From the NCBI GenBank assembly GCA_045545095.1, contig JAZQAG010000046.1, positions 1-52,774 on the forward strand: a stretch of DNA of 52,774 nucleotides, in the 5' to 3' direction. This document shows, in pieces, positions 16,673-26,331 of the stretch. The notes beneath the pieces are model-generated. The model saw only the letters and a program-made list of their open reading frames with translations. It did no database searches and was not told the origin of the DNA. The position numbers and the translations under genes were made by a program. Source of the stretch: Phocaeicola_A sp045545095. GTDB lineage: Bacteria; Bacteroidota; Bacteroidia; Bacteroidales; Bacteroidaceae. The first letter of the stretch is position 1; each line of letters begins with the position of its first letter.

Positions 16673-17629
16673 TTATTGGGCAACGTTGTTGATTGGTGTA
16701 CCTGCCACGTATTGTCGCAAATTCTCTGCAGCTGTATCCAATAATCTTTTGCGTGCTTCAATAGTAGCCCATGCAATATGAGGGCTGATGAAACAATTCG
16801 GCTCTTTCAGTAACGGATTATCTGCTGAAGGCGGTTCTTGAGCCAATACATCCAATCCGGCAAAAGCAATCTCCTTATTGTGTAAGGCTTCTGCCAACGC
16901 TATTTCGTCAATCAATGGGCCGCGTCCGGTATTAATGAGGATTGCTGTAGATTTCATTTGTGACAATCTGTGGGCATCGACCAAATGGCGAGTCTGTTCT
17001 GTCAGAGGACAATGAAGACTCACAATGTCGGATGTGGAAAATAATTCATCCATAGAACATGGTGTGATACCGTTCGGTAAAACTTGTATGTCTTTGGATG
17101 TGAAGGCTACTACTTCCATTCCGAAGGCTAAAGCGATACGGGCTGTTGCCATACCTGTGTTTCCTAACCCGACAATACCTATTCGTTTTCCAGCTAATTC
17201 TACCAGAGGGGTGTCCCAATAACAGAAATCGATGCTGGATGGCCAACGTCCCTTGCTATTCTCGTATGCATAGTGACCCACCCGTTGGGTGATATTGAGT
17301 AAATGAGCAAATACCATTTGTGCAACAGATGCAGTACTGTATGCAGGGATATTGGTGACTACAATGCCACGATGCCGGGCTGCATCGATATCCACTACAT
17401 TATATCCAGTAGCTAATACACCGATGTATTTCAGAGAAGGAAGTGACTTCATGACTTCTTCTGTAATGATGGTCTTGTTTGTCAGAAGTACTTCGGCACC
17501 TGTAGCGTGAGATATTAATTCTTCAGGTGTAGTGCGGTCGTATATGACACAATCTCCTAATAAATGGAATTCTTCCCATGAGAGATCGCCTGGATTGGCA
17601 GCATAGCCGTCTAATATGGCTATTTTCAT
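16673..17629 (-). CDS. D-isomer-specific 2-hydroxyacid dehydrogenase
   Basis: A 318-residue NAD-dependent dehydrogenase of the glycerate/hydroxypyruvate reductase group. The Rossmann nucleotide-binding motif GIVGLGNTGMATARIALAFG lies near residue 150. The catalytic Arg is in INTGRGPLIDE near 233, Glu near 262 and the catalytic His in SPHIAWAT near 281. It interconverts a 2-oxoacid and a D-2-hydroxyacid; glycerate/hydroxypyruvate is the most likely substrate but is not proven. It lies 19 bases downstream of rarA. Confidence 0.9.
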   Translation of the reverse strand: MKIAILDGYAANPGDLSWEEFHLLGDCVIYDRTTPEELISHATGAEVLLTNKTIITEEVMKSLPSLKYIGVLATGYNVVDIDAARHRGIVVTNIPAYSTASVAQMVFAHLLNITQRVGHYAYENSKGRWPSSIDFCYWDTPLVELAGKRIGIVGLGNTGMATARIALAFGMEVVAFTSKDIQVLPNGITPCSMDELFSTSDIVSLHCPLTEQTRHLVDAHRLSQMKSTAILINTGRGPLIDEIALAEALHNKEIAFAGLDVLAQEPPSADNPLLKEPNCFISPHIAWATIEARKRLLDTAAENLRQYVAGTPINNVAQ

Positions 17630-17648
17630 TGGATTAATGATTATATTT

Positions 17649-18920
17649 TTATTTGAATCGTTCTCCCCATAATGATTGCATCCGTTCTTTCAACTTTGCT
17701 TCGGCTGCATTTTCCTGTGGATACCAAAAACGTTTGTCATTCACTTCATCTGGCAAAAATTGTTGTTCAACAAAATGATTTTTGTAATCATGGGCATATT
17801 TGTAATCTTTGCCATATCCTAACTGCTTCATCAGTTTGGTCGGTGCATTGCGTAGATGTAGAGGTACAGGACAATTGCCCGTTTCACGTACGGTTTCCAA
17901 TGCCGCTCTTATTCCTTTATAAGCAGAATTACTCTTGGGGCTTGTTGCTAAATATACAGTTACTTCAGCTAAGGGTATGCGACCTTCAGGCCATCCGATC
18001 TTCATGACTGAATCGAACGCAGCATTAGCTAATAATAATGCATTCGGATTGGCCAAACCTATATCTTCTGCTGCAGAAATCAATAATCGTCGGGCAATGA
18101 AAGCAGGGTCTTCCCCACCTTCAATCATGCGTGCTAACCAATATAATGCTCCATCGGGATCGCTTCCTCTGATAGATTTGATAAAAGCAGAGATTATATC
18201 ATAATGCATCTCTCCATCTTTATCATAGGCCAAAGGATTTTGTTGTAAGCGTTCGACCACCTTCTCATCGGTGATTAATACTTCCTTATCAGTGTCCGCT
18301 TCGACTACAAGTTCCAAAATGTTCAAAAGCTTGCGTGCATCGCCTCCTGAATATCTTAGGAGAGCATCTGTTTCCTTCAGTTGGATATTGCGTGCCTTGA
18401 GTTGGGTATCAGTACTGATAGCTCTATTCAATAACTCCAATAGATCATCCTTTTCTAAAGATTTCAATACGTACAGCTGACACCGTGATAAGAGTGGTCG
18501 TATGACTTCAAAAGAAGGATTTTCTGTTGTTGCTCCAATAAGGGTGACAACACCTTTCTCAACTGCTCCTAACAAAGAATCTTGTTGGGATTTGCTGAAA
18601 CGGTGAATCTCGTCGATAAAAAGGATTGGGCTTGTTTGAGAGAAGAAACGATTGCTTTGGGCTCTTTCAATGACATCCCTTACGTCCTTTACTCCAGAGG
18701 TGACAGCGCTTAGAGTATAGAAAGGAGTATCCAATTTGTTGGCAATGATTTGAGCCAAAGTTGTTTTCCCAACTCCAGGAGGTCCCCAAAGAATGAATGA
18801 AGATATACGTCCTGCATCAATCATTTTACGCAGGACAGCTCCTTCACCTACCAAATGTTTTTGGCCTATATACTCTTCTAATGTACGTGGCCGTAAGCGC
18901 TCTGCTAAAGGTTGTCCCAT
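17649..18920 (-). CDS. rarA: Replication-associated recombination protein A (AAA+ ATPase)
   Basis: A 423-residue AAA+ ATPase related to the clamp loader, acting at stalled replication forks (also called MgsA). Walker A is GPPGVGKTT near residue 45-53, Walker B is ILFIDEIHRF near 100, sensor 1 is GATTENPSF near 130, and the C-terminal tetramerisation domain includes the family signature KDYKYAHDYKNHF near 380. It heads an operon with the dehydrogenase, TRIC channel and thioesterase genes, driven by a good promoter at 18945-18975. Confidence 0.96.
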   Translation of the reverse strand: MGQPLAERLRPRTLEEYIGQKHLVGEGAVLRKMIDAGRISSFILWGPPGVGKTTLAQIIANKLDTPFYTLSAVTSGVKDVRDVIERAQSNRFFSQTSPILFIDEIHRFSKSQQDSLLGAVEKGVVTLIGATTENPSFEVIRPLLSRCQLYVLKSLEKDDLLELLNRAISTDTQLKARNIQLKETDALLRYSGGDARKLLNILELVVEADTDKEVLITDEKVVERLQQNPLAYDKDGEMHYDIISAFIKSIRGSDPDGALYWLARMIEGGEDPAFIARRLLISAAEDIGLANPNALLLANAAFDSVMKIGWPEGRIPLAEVTVYLATSPKSNSAYKGIRAALETVRETGNCPVPLHLRNAPTKLMKQLGYGKDYKYAHDYKNHFVEQQFLPDEVNDKRFWYPQENAAEAKLKERMQSLWGERFK

Positions 18921-18944
18921 CTCTCGATATCGTTTATTAGGCTA

Positions 18945-18975
18945 CAAAGATAATGTAAGCTGTTCGGAAGACAAA
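18945..18975 (-). promoter_or_regulatory. Promoter of rarA operon
   Basis: The minus strand shows TTTG (18972-18975), 19 bases, TATCTTTG (18945-18952), a perfect consensus match, about 25 bases before the rarA ATG. Confidence 0.75.
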
Positions 18976-19000
18976 ATAAATCCGCTCTTTTTATACAGTA

Positions 19001-19041
19001 TTAAGGGGTGGTTTCTACTTTATGTATACTCCACCCCTTAA
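19001..19041 (-). terminator. Terminator after the GH2 gene
   Basis: TTAAGGGGTGG (19001-19011) pairs with CCACCCCTTAA (19031-19041), 11 bp with a 19-base loop, about 20 bases past the GH2 stop. There is no long T tract, so the strength is uncertain. Confidence 0.65.
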
Positions 19042-19063
19042 ATAATAAACCCAAATAATAAAC

Positions 19064-21493
19064 TTATCTTATTTCCAATTCTACGTTTGCCCCTTCTAAC
19101 CATGGGGATGAAAATGTAACAATTGCTTTATCTGTATCAGTATCTAATGCCTGAATATATGCAGTCAATCGTCCATTGTGTACACGCCGGCGAAATGATT
19201 TGTTGTCAGACATATCCGTATTGCTTCCTGATTCAAGGCCAAGTAATCGTGCACCACCTCTAACCTGACAGGTAATCTCATTATCTGACAGATATACGGG
19301 ATGACCTTCCTTATCGGTGATTTGCAACTCAATTTGTGCAACTCCACGCTGCTTGCTAATACTTGTTGTATCTGCAATAGCTACAATTTTTGCAGGTTGG
19401 TCAGTTGTCTGTAAACGGTGTGTTGCTACAACATTTCCTTCGTTATCAAGTCCTTCGACACATATTTCTCCAGATTTGAATTCAACTTCCCATGTAGCTG
19501 AATAAGTATCGCCATTGAAAGCTTTTTTATCGCCTACTTGCTCTCCATTAATCAGTATGCGTGAATACGGTGTGTTGCTATATGCTGTAACCAATACACG
19601 TTGTCCCTCTTCATAATTCCAAACAGGGGCAGGTTCGCCTCTCCAACGTTGGCCTCTACGCGGCATATTGGAGGTTCCTACATAGATGACTGGTTTTTCA
19701 CTCCACATGGCTCTTCGAAGATATCCTGCAATTTTTAGATTACCGGCAAAATCTATCATTCCTGTATTCAATCCTCGAGATGGGTATCTGCCAGATTCAC
19801 CCAAATAATCGAATCCTGTCCAAATGAACTGTCCAAAAATGTAGTCATTATCCCGTACGGCTTTCCATTCATTAATGCCTCGTCCTGTTTCACTACCATA
19901 AATAACACGTTGGGGATAAGTCTTATGATCCTCTTCGTAACGGTTTTCAGTATAGTTGTACCCGCAGATGTCAAGGTGTCCAGGGTAATCAGTGTGATTA
20001 CTCATAATGACACCAGCCAATGCTGCAGTTACAGGACGCGAAAGGTCATATTTCCTGACGGTATTGGCTAATCGGCCAGAAATTTCGCTTAATCGCTCTG
20101 CTGGTGGATTGTCTTTCAGATAACCACCATGTACGGGTTGGTTGATTGTTCCTGTTTCTAATACCGGATGTGAGTAAGGATCATTGGGATAATCAACTTC
20201 GTTACCTATACTCCACATGATGATAGAGGGGTGATTCCTATCTCGCAACACCATATCTCGAAGATCTCTTTCGCACCATTCATTGAAAAAATCGGCACTT
20301 CCTTGATACCCAGGTTTCCCAACATTCCAACCTTCAATCCATTTTCTTTTGGGGAATTCCCATTCATCAAATGCTTCGTCCATTACCACAAAACCCATTT
20401 CGTCACATAAATCATATAAATCAGGTGCTTGAGGATTATGGCTCATGCGGATGGCATTACACCCCATTTCCTGCAGGCGTTCAAGACGGCGTTTCCATAC
20501 TTCTCGTGGTACTGCGGCACCAAGACAACCTGCATCGTGATGAATACATACTCCTTTCAATTTAGTATTTTTTCCATTGAGGAAGAATCCTTTATTAGGG
20601 TCAAATGTCAATGTGCGTACACCCGTATACAATTCGTTACTTTCAGTCTGTTCTCCATTGACATAAATATTTGTGACCAACTTATATAGTTCAGGATGTT
20701 CAATACTCCACATTCGTGGATTTTTTATTCTCAATTTTTGGGTACATACGGTAGAATCAGCTGGAGACATGGTCATGCTTTTTTGGGATGTGGCAACCAA
20801 TCGCCCTGAAGAGCGTTCGAAGAGAGATAATTCTACCTGAACTTTAGCCTCAGATACTGATTCATTTTTTAAAGTAGTCTCTACTTTGAAATCCGCTTTT
20901 TTGTTTGATACATTTTCTGTTATGCAATATGTTCCCCATAAATCAATGTGTATGGGGTTTGCATATACTAAATAAACGTCTCTGTATATACCAGAACCGG
21001 TATACCAACGTGAGTCATTGCTACGGGTATGGTCGACTTCAACACGCAAATCATTTTTTTCGGAACCAAACTTCAGATAAGGAGTCAAATCATACATGAA
21101 TGATACATATCCGTTGGGACGCTCTCCCAACAAATGTCCATTCAAATATACTTTACTTCGATTATACACTCCCTCGAAATAAATATACACTTTTTTCCCT
21201 TTTTCAGATTCTGGGATAGTGAATGATTTGGCATACCATCCAAGTCCACCTGGTAAATATCCTGTGGCACTGGCATAAGTGTGGCTATAGCGTCCTTCTA
21301 CAGACCAGTCATGTGGCAGTGTTACATCTCTCCAACGGGATACGTCATCAGTTAATGAGATATGGTCATCTTTTTGTAGTTGGAATTTCCATCCATCAAC
21401 GAATAATTCTTGTTTTCCGAATAATGGCTTTCCTTGTGTGGTTATGGAAAGAAACATCATTACAATCCATAAAAGGCTGATTCTGTTTTTCAT
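19064..21493 (-). CDS. Secreted glycoside hydrolase family 2 (beta-galactosidase-like)
   Basis: An 809-residue exported glycosidase with a signal peptide at about residues 1-21 ending in TTQG. Domains in order: GH2 sugar-binding jelly roll (about 35-200, PHDWSVEG and GGLGWYAKSF), Ig-like domain (200-300), TIM barrel (300-600), and a C-terminal DUF4982-like plus Ig-like region (620-809). The acid/base Glu is in SIGNEVD near residue 430 and the nucleophile Glu in YGSETG near 530. It releases a beta-linked sugar, probably galactose, from dietary or host glycans in the periplasm or outside. No SusC/SusD pair or regulator is adjacent, so it is not part of an obvious polysaccharide utilization locus here. 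Confidence 0.9.
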   Translation of the reverse strand: MKNRISLLWIVMMFLSITTQGKPLFGKQELFVDGWKFQLQKDDHISLTDDVSRWRDVTLPHDWSVEGRYSHTYASATGYLPGGLGWYAKSFTIPESEKGKKVYIYFEGVYNRSKVYLNGHLLGERPNGYVSFMYDLTPYLKFGSEKNDLRVEVDHTRSNDSRWYTGSGIYRDVYLVYANPIHIDLWGTYCITENVSNKKADFKVETTLKNESVSEAKVQVELSLFERSSGRLVATSQKSMTMSPADSTVCTQKLRIKNPRMWSIEHPELYKLVTNIYVNGEQTESNELYTGVRTLTFDPNKGFFLNGKNTKLKGVCIHHDAGCLGAAVPREVWKRRLERLQEMGCNAIRMSHNPQAPDLYDLCDEMGFVVMDEAFDEWEFPKRKWIEGWNVGKPGYQGSADFFNEWCERDLRDMVLRDRNHPSIIMWSIGNEVDYPNDPYSHPVLETGTINQPVHGGYLKDNPPAERLSEISGRLANTVRKYDLSRPVTAALAGVIMSNHTDYPGHLDICGYNYTENRYEEDHKTYPQRVIYGSETGRGINEWKAVRDNDYIFGQFIWTGFDYLGESGRYPSRGLNTGMIDFAGNLKIAGYLRRAMWSEKPVIYVGTSNMPRRGQRWRGEPAPVWNYEEGQRVLVTAYSNTPYSRILINGEQVGDKKAFNGDTYSATWEVEFKSGEICVEGLDNEGNVVATHRLQTTDQPAKIVAIADTTSISKQRGVAQIELQITDKEGHPVYLSDNEITCQVRGGARLLGLESGSNTDMSDNKSFRRRVHNGRLTAYIQALDTDTDKAIVTFSSPWLEGANVELEIR

Positions 21494-21813
21494 AATGTTG
21501 GATAAAGTTTAAAGTTTATAGTTCAATCTTTGTCGTTAGTAAATAATTTTTTCGCAAATATAGAGAATATATTATTATAAGCCTAAATCTTGTTCAAATA
21601 TTTTCTCGAGATGTCCTCTTTTCTGTGTAGATATGCTTAAACAGTGAAGTTAGCTATCTTAAAGTTTTGGAGAAGATAGCTTATTATAAGATGTTAAGTT
21701 TTCGTAGAGTTCTGAACTTCTGCTTGTTTAAATGGTTGTATATTTCATAGGAACTGATAAATGGTTCTTTTTTGTCTCTATGCTAACAATAAATTATATA
21801 AACGGCGCGTTCA
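21494..21813. other. Intergenic region between GH2 and superoxide dismutase genes
   Basis: An AT-rich divergent spacer. A minus-strand TATATTTG (21555-21562) could be the -7 box of the GH2 gene, with a weak -33. A hairpin with AGCTATCTT (21652-21660) pairing with AAGATAGCT (21673-21681) lies in the middle. No frame or repeat was seen, and no clear promoter for the dismutase gene. Confidence 0.5.
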
Positions 21814-22452
21814 ATGAATTGTTTAACAACATTAATAATAAGTATGGTAACCATTTTTATGCCCACTTTACCCTATTCTCATGATGCACTGATGCCAGTC
21901 ATTAGTAGGGAAACTGTAGATTTACATTATGGTAAACATTTGCAAACCTATGTATCTAATCTGGAGAAACTTATTAAAGGTACCGAGTTTGAAGGTATGA
22001 GTATTGAAAATATAGTGATGAAAGCCCCTACTGGCCCAATGTATAATAATGCAGGGCAAGTATTGAATCATCAATTATATTTTATGCAATTCTCTCCTAC
22101 TCCTCGCATGGATGTTCCCTTTGGAAAATTGGCAGAATTTATCAATAGAGATTTTGGCGATTTTGATAGTTTTCGTAAAAAAATGACAGATGCGAGTATA
22201 AGTTTATTTGGATCAGGATGGGTTTGGCTTTGTGTGAATTCTGATGGAAAGTTGGAAATCCTGTCGTGTGTAAATGGAGAAAATCCTTTACGCTATGACA
22301 AATGCCCTCTTCTTGGATTTGATGTATGGGAGCATGCCTATTATTTGGATTATCAAAATAGGCGAGCTGAACATTTGGAGATGTTATGGAAAATTATCAA
22401 TTGGGATGAAGTTGCCAAACGTCTTGAAAACTTCTGTACCCGTTGTAATTAG
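21814..22452 (+). CDS. Superoxide dismutase, Fe/Mn family
   Basis: The enzyme dismutates superoxide to oxygen and hydrogen peroxide. The core (about 195 residues) keeps all four metal ligands: His in DLHYGKHLQ, His in VLNHQLYF, and Asp and His in DVWEHAYYLDYQNRRAEH. The frame starts at 21814 with MNCLTTLIISMVTIFMPTLPYS, a hydrophobic stretch preceding the usual N-terminus MPTLPYSHDALMP. The true start could be 21859 (cytoplasmic enzyme) or 21814 (exported form); I cannot decide. The C-terminal half departs from the usual Bacteroides SodB (SCVNGENPL where SNAGNPL is usual, and extra cysteines at the end), suggesting a divergent paralogue. Confidence 0.9.
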   Translation: MNCLTTLIISMVTIFMPTLPYSHDALMPVISRETVDLHYGKHLQTYVSNLEKLIKGTEFEGMSIENIVMKAPTGPMYNNAGQVLNHQLYFMQFSPTPRMDVPFGKLAEFINRDFGDFDSFRKKMTDASISLFGSGWVWLCVNSDGKLEILSCVNGENPLRYDKCPLLGFDVWEHAYYLDYQNRRAEHLEMLWKIINWDEVAKRLENFCTRCN

Positions 22453-22463
22453 TATTTTGTCAT

Positions 22464-22506
22464 AAAAGATGGGGCGTATGTTGAAGTATGCCCCATCTTT
22501 ATATAT
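22464..22506. terminator. Bidirectional terminator between sod and recX
   Basis: AAAGATGGGGC (22465-22475) pairs with GCCCCATCTTT (22490-22500) and lies between convergent genes, about 12 bases after the dismutase stop. Short T/A-rich tails lie on both sides. Confidence 0.8.
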
Positions 22507-22513
22507 ATGTTGT

Positions 22514-22993
22514 CTATTCTCTGGCATTTTTGGTTATCATATTATATGCTTTTGTAGCGATATTCATTTCAATACCTTTAGATGCAGCGTATCTCATAAG
22601 TTTGGTATATATTTCATATTCATCAGTTGAATGAATATTTCTTATTTTTGTGGAAAGTATTTGTTTGGCTTCTTCAATGGCATCATTGTCTCCGATTAAA
22701 TTTAAAGCTTCATCTATGAATTTTGCAGGTAATTTCTTCATGTGCAGATGATAGGCAATCTTTTGGCGTCCCCAATGATTGAAATGAAATTTATCGTGGA
22801 CAAATGCTTGACAGAACCGGGCTTCATCTATATACTTCTCCTCTATCAGTTGGCATACGATGCGATGTCGGGTATCAGTTGATTCTATCCCCCATGTTTG
22901 TAACTTTTCCATTATTTCTGACGGACAATGCTCGCTTCTTGAACAATAGACCGTAGCTTTGTTGTAAGCTTCTTTTTCGGTGAGTTCTTTCAT
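22514..22993 (-). CDS. recX: Regulatory protein RecX
   Basis: A 159-residue helical RecX-type protein that modulates RecA filaments. It shows the repeated three-helix modules: CSRSEHCPSEIMEKLQTWG near residue 17, YIDEARFCQAFVHDKFHFNHWGRQKIAYHL near 53, and a degenerate third module. I chose the ATG at 22993 (MKELTEKEAYNKAT); codons open further upstream overlap the preceding gene and lack similarity. It lies only 4 bases after the DUF6057-like gene, so the two are co-transcribed. Confidence 0.88.
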   Translation of the reverse strand: MKELTEKEAYNKATVYCSRSEHCPSEIMEKLQTWGIESTDTRHRIVCQLIEEKYIDEARFCQAFVHDKFHFNHWGRQKIAYHLHMKKLPAKFIDEALNLIGDNDAIEEAKQILSTKIRNIHSTDEYEIYTKLMRYAASKGIEMNIATKAYNMITKNARE

Positions 22994-22997
22994 GAAT

Positions 22998-24185
22998 TTA
23001 ATTCCCGTACCAGAAATACCACCAATAAGTATCTCCGAATTTTCGACGTGTATAATTATTTTTGAGTTGCTCTTCTTTATAAGACTGTTGTAATGCTTTA
23101 AAAGCATCGTATTTGTTTATGATGAGGCTATCTTTTATTTGTGTGGAGTTAGAATCTTTTCCTTCTTTGTCTTGTAATAGAATTAGTGCTTCCTGATAAT
23201 GTCGTGGAAGTGATTTGTCTTCATCATAAAATGTTTCTAATGCTTGCTTGAAAGTTGTCAATTGTCTTTCAAGTAATAATGCGCATAGATAATAATCTAA
23301 TGCATATGAACTTGCTGTCTCGTCTTCGCATATACGTTGTAAATAGTTAATGGCCGGTTCATTGCTTTTCCTATCAATAGCTCCCAAGTGTTTGTATATG
23401 CTGTCATTTGTGATAATGGAACGTTTCCCTATACTTTCGTCCATAAATAATCCATCAGCTCCATTATTTTGCGTATAGAAGAACAAACATTGTCCTAAAG
23501 AATCTGTACAAGAAAGAGCCAAAGCACGTAAAGCTGTTAATGTCTGACTATTATGTGGAGATTTTATGCCAATTTGAGCGGCTTTTTTATAATCTTTATT
23601 TTGGATGGCACTGGATATATATAATTCGTTATGGAACAATTCGTTATTGTTTCCTATGGTCCCTGTAAGATAAATGAAGACTATCAGTATTGAAATATTG
23701 GGAATCATCAATTCTGGCAATTTCAATATGCCTTCTTTCGGTTTTATTCTTTGATATAAAATGGCAAGGGTGACATACATAATTATAGCAGGTATGCACC
23801 ACCACCATTCATCACAAAGTGCCAAAGTAAAGGTCTCTTTGTTTAGTGAAGGATAAAAACTTGATAAAATAATGATGACTATAAATGCTGGAAAATATGA
23901 AACGGAAGTCCATTTTCCTCTAAATTGAGTGACTAAATTTAATCCCCAACTGATAATCCATAAAATAATGGATATTATTAAAGCTCCCCAAAAGAGAGAA
24001 TAATGGGTCTTTCCTTCAGATAGTACAGCATGTACATGGTTTATTGCTTCACCTTGTACCAAATAGAGATAGGTAAAGCTGAAAAGGATAAATAGTAATG
24101 AGCATACAATGGAGTTTACTATTGTATTTCTTCGTATAATAGCTGAAGAGAATTTATTCACGTGAAAAATATTAAATATGAACAA
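22998..24185 (-). CDS. DUF6057-like multi-pass membrane protein
   Basis: About 390 residues. The first half has roughly five or six membrane helices; the second half (about 200-395) is soluble and helical, resembling TPR-type repeats (KDYKKAAQIGIKSPHNSQ, ASSYALDYYLCALLLERQLTTFKQALETFYDED). The C-terminus ends DTYWWYFWYGN, an aromatic ending I associate with this Bacteroidales family. The function is unknown. No ATG is available: the frame begins with TTG at 24185 or GTG at 24161, and GTG is more plausible as the TTG lies beside a repeat array. It is translationally close to recX. Confidence 0.75.
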   Translation of the reverse strand: MFIFNIFHVNKFSSAIIRRNTIVNSIVCSLLFILFSFTYLYLVQGEAINHVHAVLSEGKTHYSLFWGALIISIILWIISWGLNLVTQFRGKWTSVSYFPAFIVIIILSSFYPSLNKETFTLALCDEWWWCIPAIIMYVTLAILYQRIKPKEGILKLPELMIPNISILIVFIYLTGTIGNNNELFHNELYISSAIQNKDYKKAAQIGIKSPHNSQTLTALRALALSCTDSLGQCLFFYTQNNGADGLFMDESIGKRSIITNDSIYKHLGAIDRKSNEPAINYLQRICEDETASSYALDYYLCALLLERQLTTFKQALETFYDEDKSLPRHYQEALILLQDKEGKDSNSTQIKDSLIINKYDAFKALQQSYKEEQLKNNYTRRKFGDTYWWYFWYGN

Positions 24186-24187
24186 TT

Positions 24188-24254
24188 GAACTACGAGCTA
24201 CAAGCTTTGATTACCTTAATATTATGGTGCTCATTACTCGTAGCTCGTTTGCAA
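24188..24254. repeat. Short inverted heptamer array
   Basis: Left arm (about 24188-24207) contains 7-base steps GAACTAC, GAGCTAC, AAGCTTT. The right arm (about 24230-24250) contains CTCATTA, CTCGTAG, CTCGTTT. ACGAGCTAC at left pairs with GTAGCTCGT at right. It lies between the DUF6057-like gene and glgB and resembles the larger arrays in this window. Confidence 0.6.
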
Positions 24255-24271
24255 TATCTGTTATGATATGG

Positions 24272-26287
24272 TCAATTCTTTACTTTGCGTAATACCATGG
24301 CCGAACGTGCTGGGATATATAGTTTAAGCCATTCTTTACGAACCTTCTTATACAGAGGATCGTGGTTAGTGAAATGGCGGATACTATCATCCGTTAGGCC
24401 ATATCCGCCGTAATCGGGCGAATCAGTGTTAAGTACAACATCATAAGCTCCTGTTGGTACCAAAAAGCCATAGTCGGTAAATGATTGTGACGGATTGAAA
24501 TTGAAAACAAATATCAAATCACCACGCTTGTAGGCTAATATTTGGTCTCCATCATTGTGCCAAATCTCTACGACCTCACTCTTTTGGAAATTTCGTACGC
24601 TTCGAATAAGGTGAATCATCGCTTTGTCAAAATCACCTAAATAGTGGTAGCACAATTCTTTATTATCAACAAGGTTCCATTGACGTCGTGCATATTTATG
24701 TGACCATCCGTTACCTTCGCGGGGGAAATCTATCCATTCGGGATGTCCGAATTCGTTTCCCATGAAATTCAAGTAGCCTCCATTAATGGTACTGGCTGTC
24801 AACAATCGTATCATCTTGTGCAAAGCTATACCACGAGTGGCAGTGTAATTTTCGTCCCCTTTTTTGAAGTGCCAATACATGTCTGCATCGATAAGGCGGA
24901 AAATGATGGTTTTGTCACCTACCAATGCTTGATCGTGGCTTTCTGCATATGAAATGGTCTTTTCATCTTTTCGTCGGTTAGTCACTTCCCAAAAAAGACT
25001 ACTTGGCTTCCAATCTTCGTCTTTCTTTTCTTTAATGGTCTTGATCCAATAATCGGGAATATTCATAGCCATACGGTAGTCGAAACCATAACCTCCTGCA
25101 ATGAAGGGGGCTGCTAATCCTGGCATTCCAGAGACTTCTTCTGCGATGGTAATGGCACGTGGATTCACTTCATGGATAAGCAAGTTGGCCAAAGTCAGGT
25201 AACAGATGGCATTATCATCTTGTCCGCCATTGTAATAGTCTCCATAATTACAGAACGCTTCACCTAATCCATGACTATAATAGAGCATAGAAGTGACACC
25301 ATCAAAACGGAAACCATCGAATTTGAATTCGTCCATCCAATACTTACAATTGGAAAGCAAGAAGTGAATGACTTCATTTTTGCCATAATCAAAACAAAGT
25401 GAATCCCAAGCGGGGTGTTCATGACGCTCACCTGGATAGAAATATTGGTTGGGGTCTCCTGCAAAATTACCAAGTCCTTCCACCTCATTTTTCACAGCAT
25501 GGGAGTGAACGATATCCATGATAACGGCAATGCCCATACTGTGTGCTTCATCAATAAGTTGTTTCAATTCATCGGGAGTACCGAATCGTGATGAAGCGGC
25601 AAAGAAATTGCTGACGTGGTATCCAAAACTTCCGTAATAAGGATGTTCCTGAATGGCCATTATTTGGATACAATTATATCCATCAGCGGCAATACGTGGA
25701 AGCACCAATTCGCGGAATTCGGTGTAGCTTCCCACCTTCTCCTCCTGAGCGGCCATACCAATGTGGCACTCATAGATGAGCAATGGCCCTGGTTTCGGAC
25801 GGAAAGTGCGGTTCTTGAACTTGTAAGGAGTTTCAGGAGCCCATACCTGTGCGCTGAAAATCTTGGTAACGGGGTCTTGTATCACCCGACGGGCACATGA
25901 GGGGATGCGCTCTCCCTCACCGCCTTCCCAACGGATTTTGAGTTTGTACAGGTCACCATGCTTGATGGCATCGGCAGGCAGTTTCACCTCCCAATTTACT
26001 ACATTCTTCCGACGCAATTTGTACTTCGGGAGTTCTTGCCAATTGTTGAAGTCTCCAATCAGATAGATTTCTGTAGCATTGGGAGCCCATTCTCTGAAAA
26101 TCCATCCATCCTTTGTGCGATGCAATCCGAAATAGAGATGTCTGTCCGCTACGTCTGACAACAACCTTTTTCCATTGTTCGTAAACTCCTTCAGTTTATC
26201 CTTCACGAACTGATGACGACCATTGATGGCCTCTTCATAAGGAGCCAGCCAAGGGTCATTTTTGATGAGTGTCAACTGAGTATCCAT
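24272..26287 (-). CDS. glgB: 1,4-alpha-glucan branching enzyme (GH13)
   Basis: A 671-residue GH13 enzyme that cuts alpha-1,4 chains and rejoins them as alpha-1,6 branches, in glycogen synthesis. An N-terminal CBM48 module (about 55-160, FREWAPNATEIYLIGDFNNW) is followed by the catalytic barrel. Conserved regions are AVIMDIVHSHAV, the nucleophile Asp in FRFDGVTSML near residue 328, the acid/base Glu in AEEVSGMPG near 382, and the third acid in AESHDQALVG near 455. The C-terminal all-beta domain ends the protein. The length and CBM48 spacing resemble the eukaryote-like short GlgB of Bacteroidetes. No other glycogen gene is adjacent. Confidence 0.95.
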   Translation of the reverse strand: MDTQLTLIKNDPWLAPYEEAINGRHQFVKDKLKEFTNNGKRLLSDVADRHLYFGLHRTKDGWIFREWAPNATEIYLIGDFNNWQELPKYKLRRKNVVNWEVKLPADAIKHGDLYKLKIRWEGGEGERIPSCARRVIQDPVTKIFSAQVWAPETPYKFKNRTFRPKPGPLLIYECHIGMAAQEEKVGSYTEFRELVLPRIAADGYNCIQIMAIQEHPYYGSFGYHVSNFFAASSRFGTPDELKQLIDEAHSMGIAVIMDIVHSHAVKNEVEGLGNFAGDPNQYFYPGERHEHPAWDSLCFDYGKNEVIHFLLSNCKYWMDEFKFDGFRFDGVTSMLYYSHGLGEAFCNYGDYYNGGQDDNAICYLTLANLLIHEVNPRAITIAEEVSGMPGLAAPFIAGGYGFDYRMAMNIPDYWIKTIKEKKDEDWKPSSLFWEVTNRRKDEKTISYAESHDQALVGDKTIIFRLIDADMYWHFKKGDENYTATRGIALHKMIRLLTASTINGGYLNFMGNEFGHPEWIDFPREGNGWSHKYARRQWNLVDNKELCYHYLGDFDKAMIHLIRSVRNFQKSEVVEIWHNDGDQILAYKRGDLIFVFNFNPSQSFTDYGFLVPTGAYDVVLNTDSPDYGGYGLTDDSIRHFTNHDPLYKKVRKEWLKLYIPARSAMVLRKVKN

Positions 26288-26331
26288 GATTTTCGGTGGG
26301 GTGGCAATTAATGGTTATAGATTAAATATGT

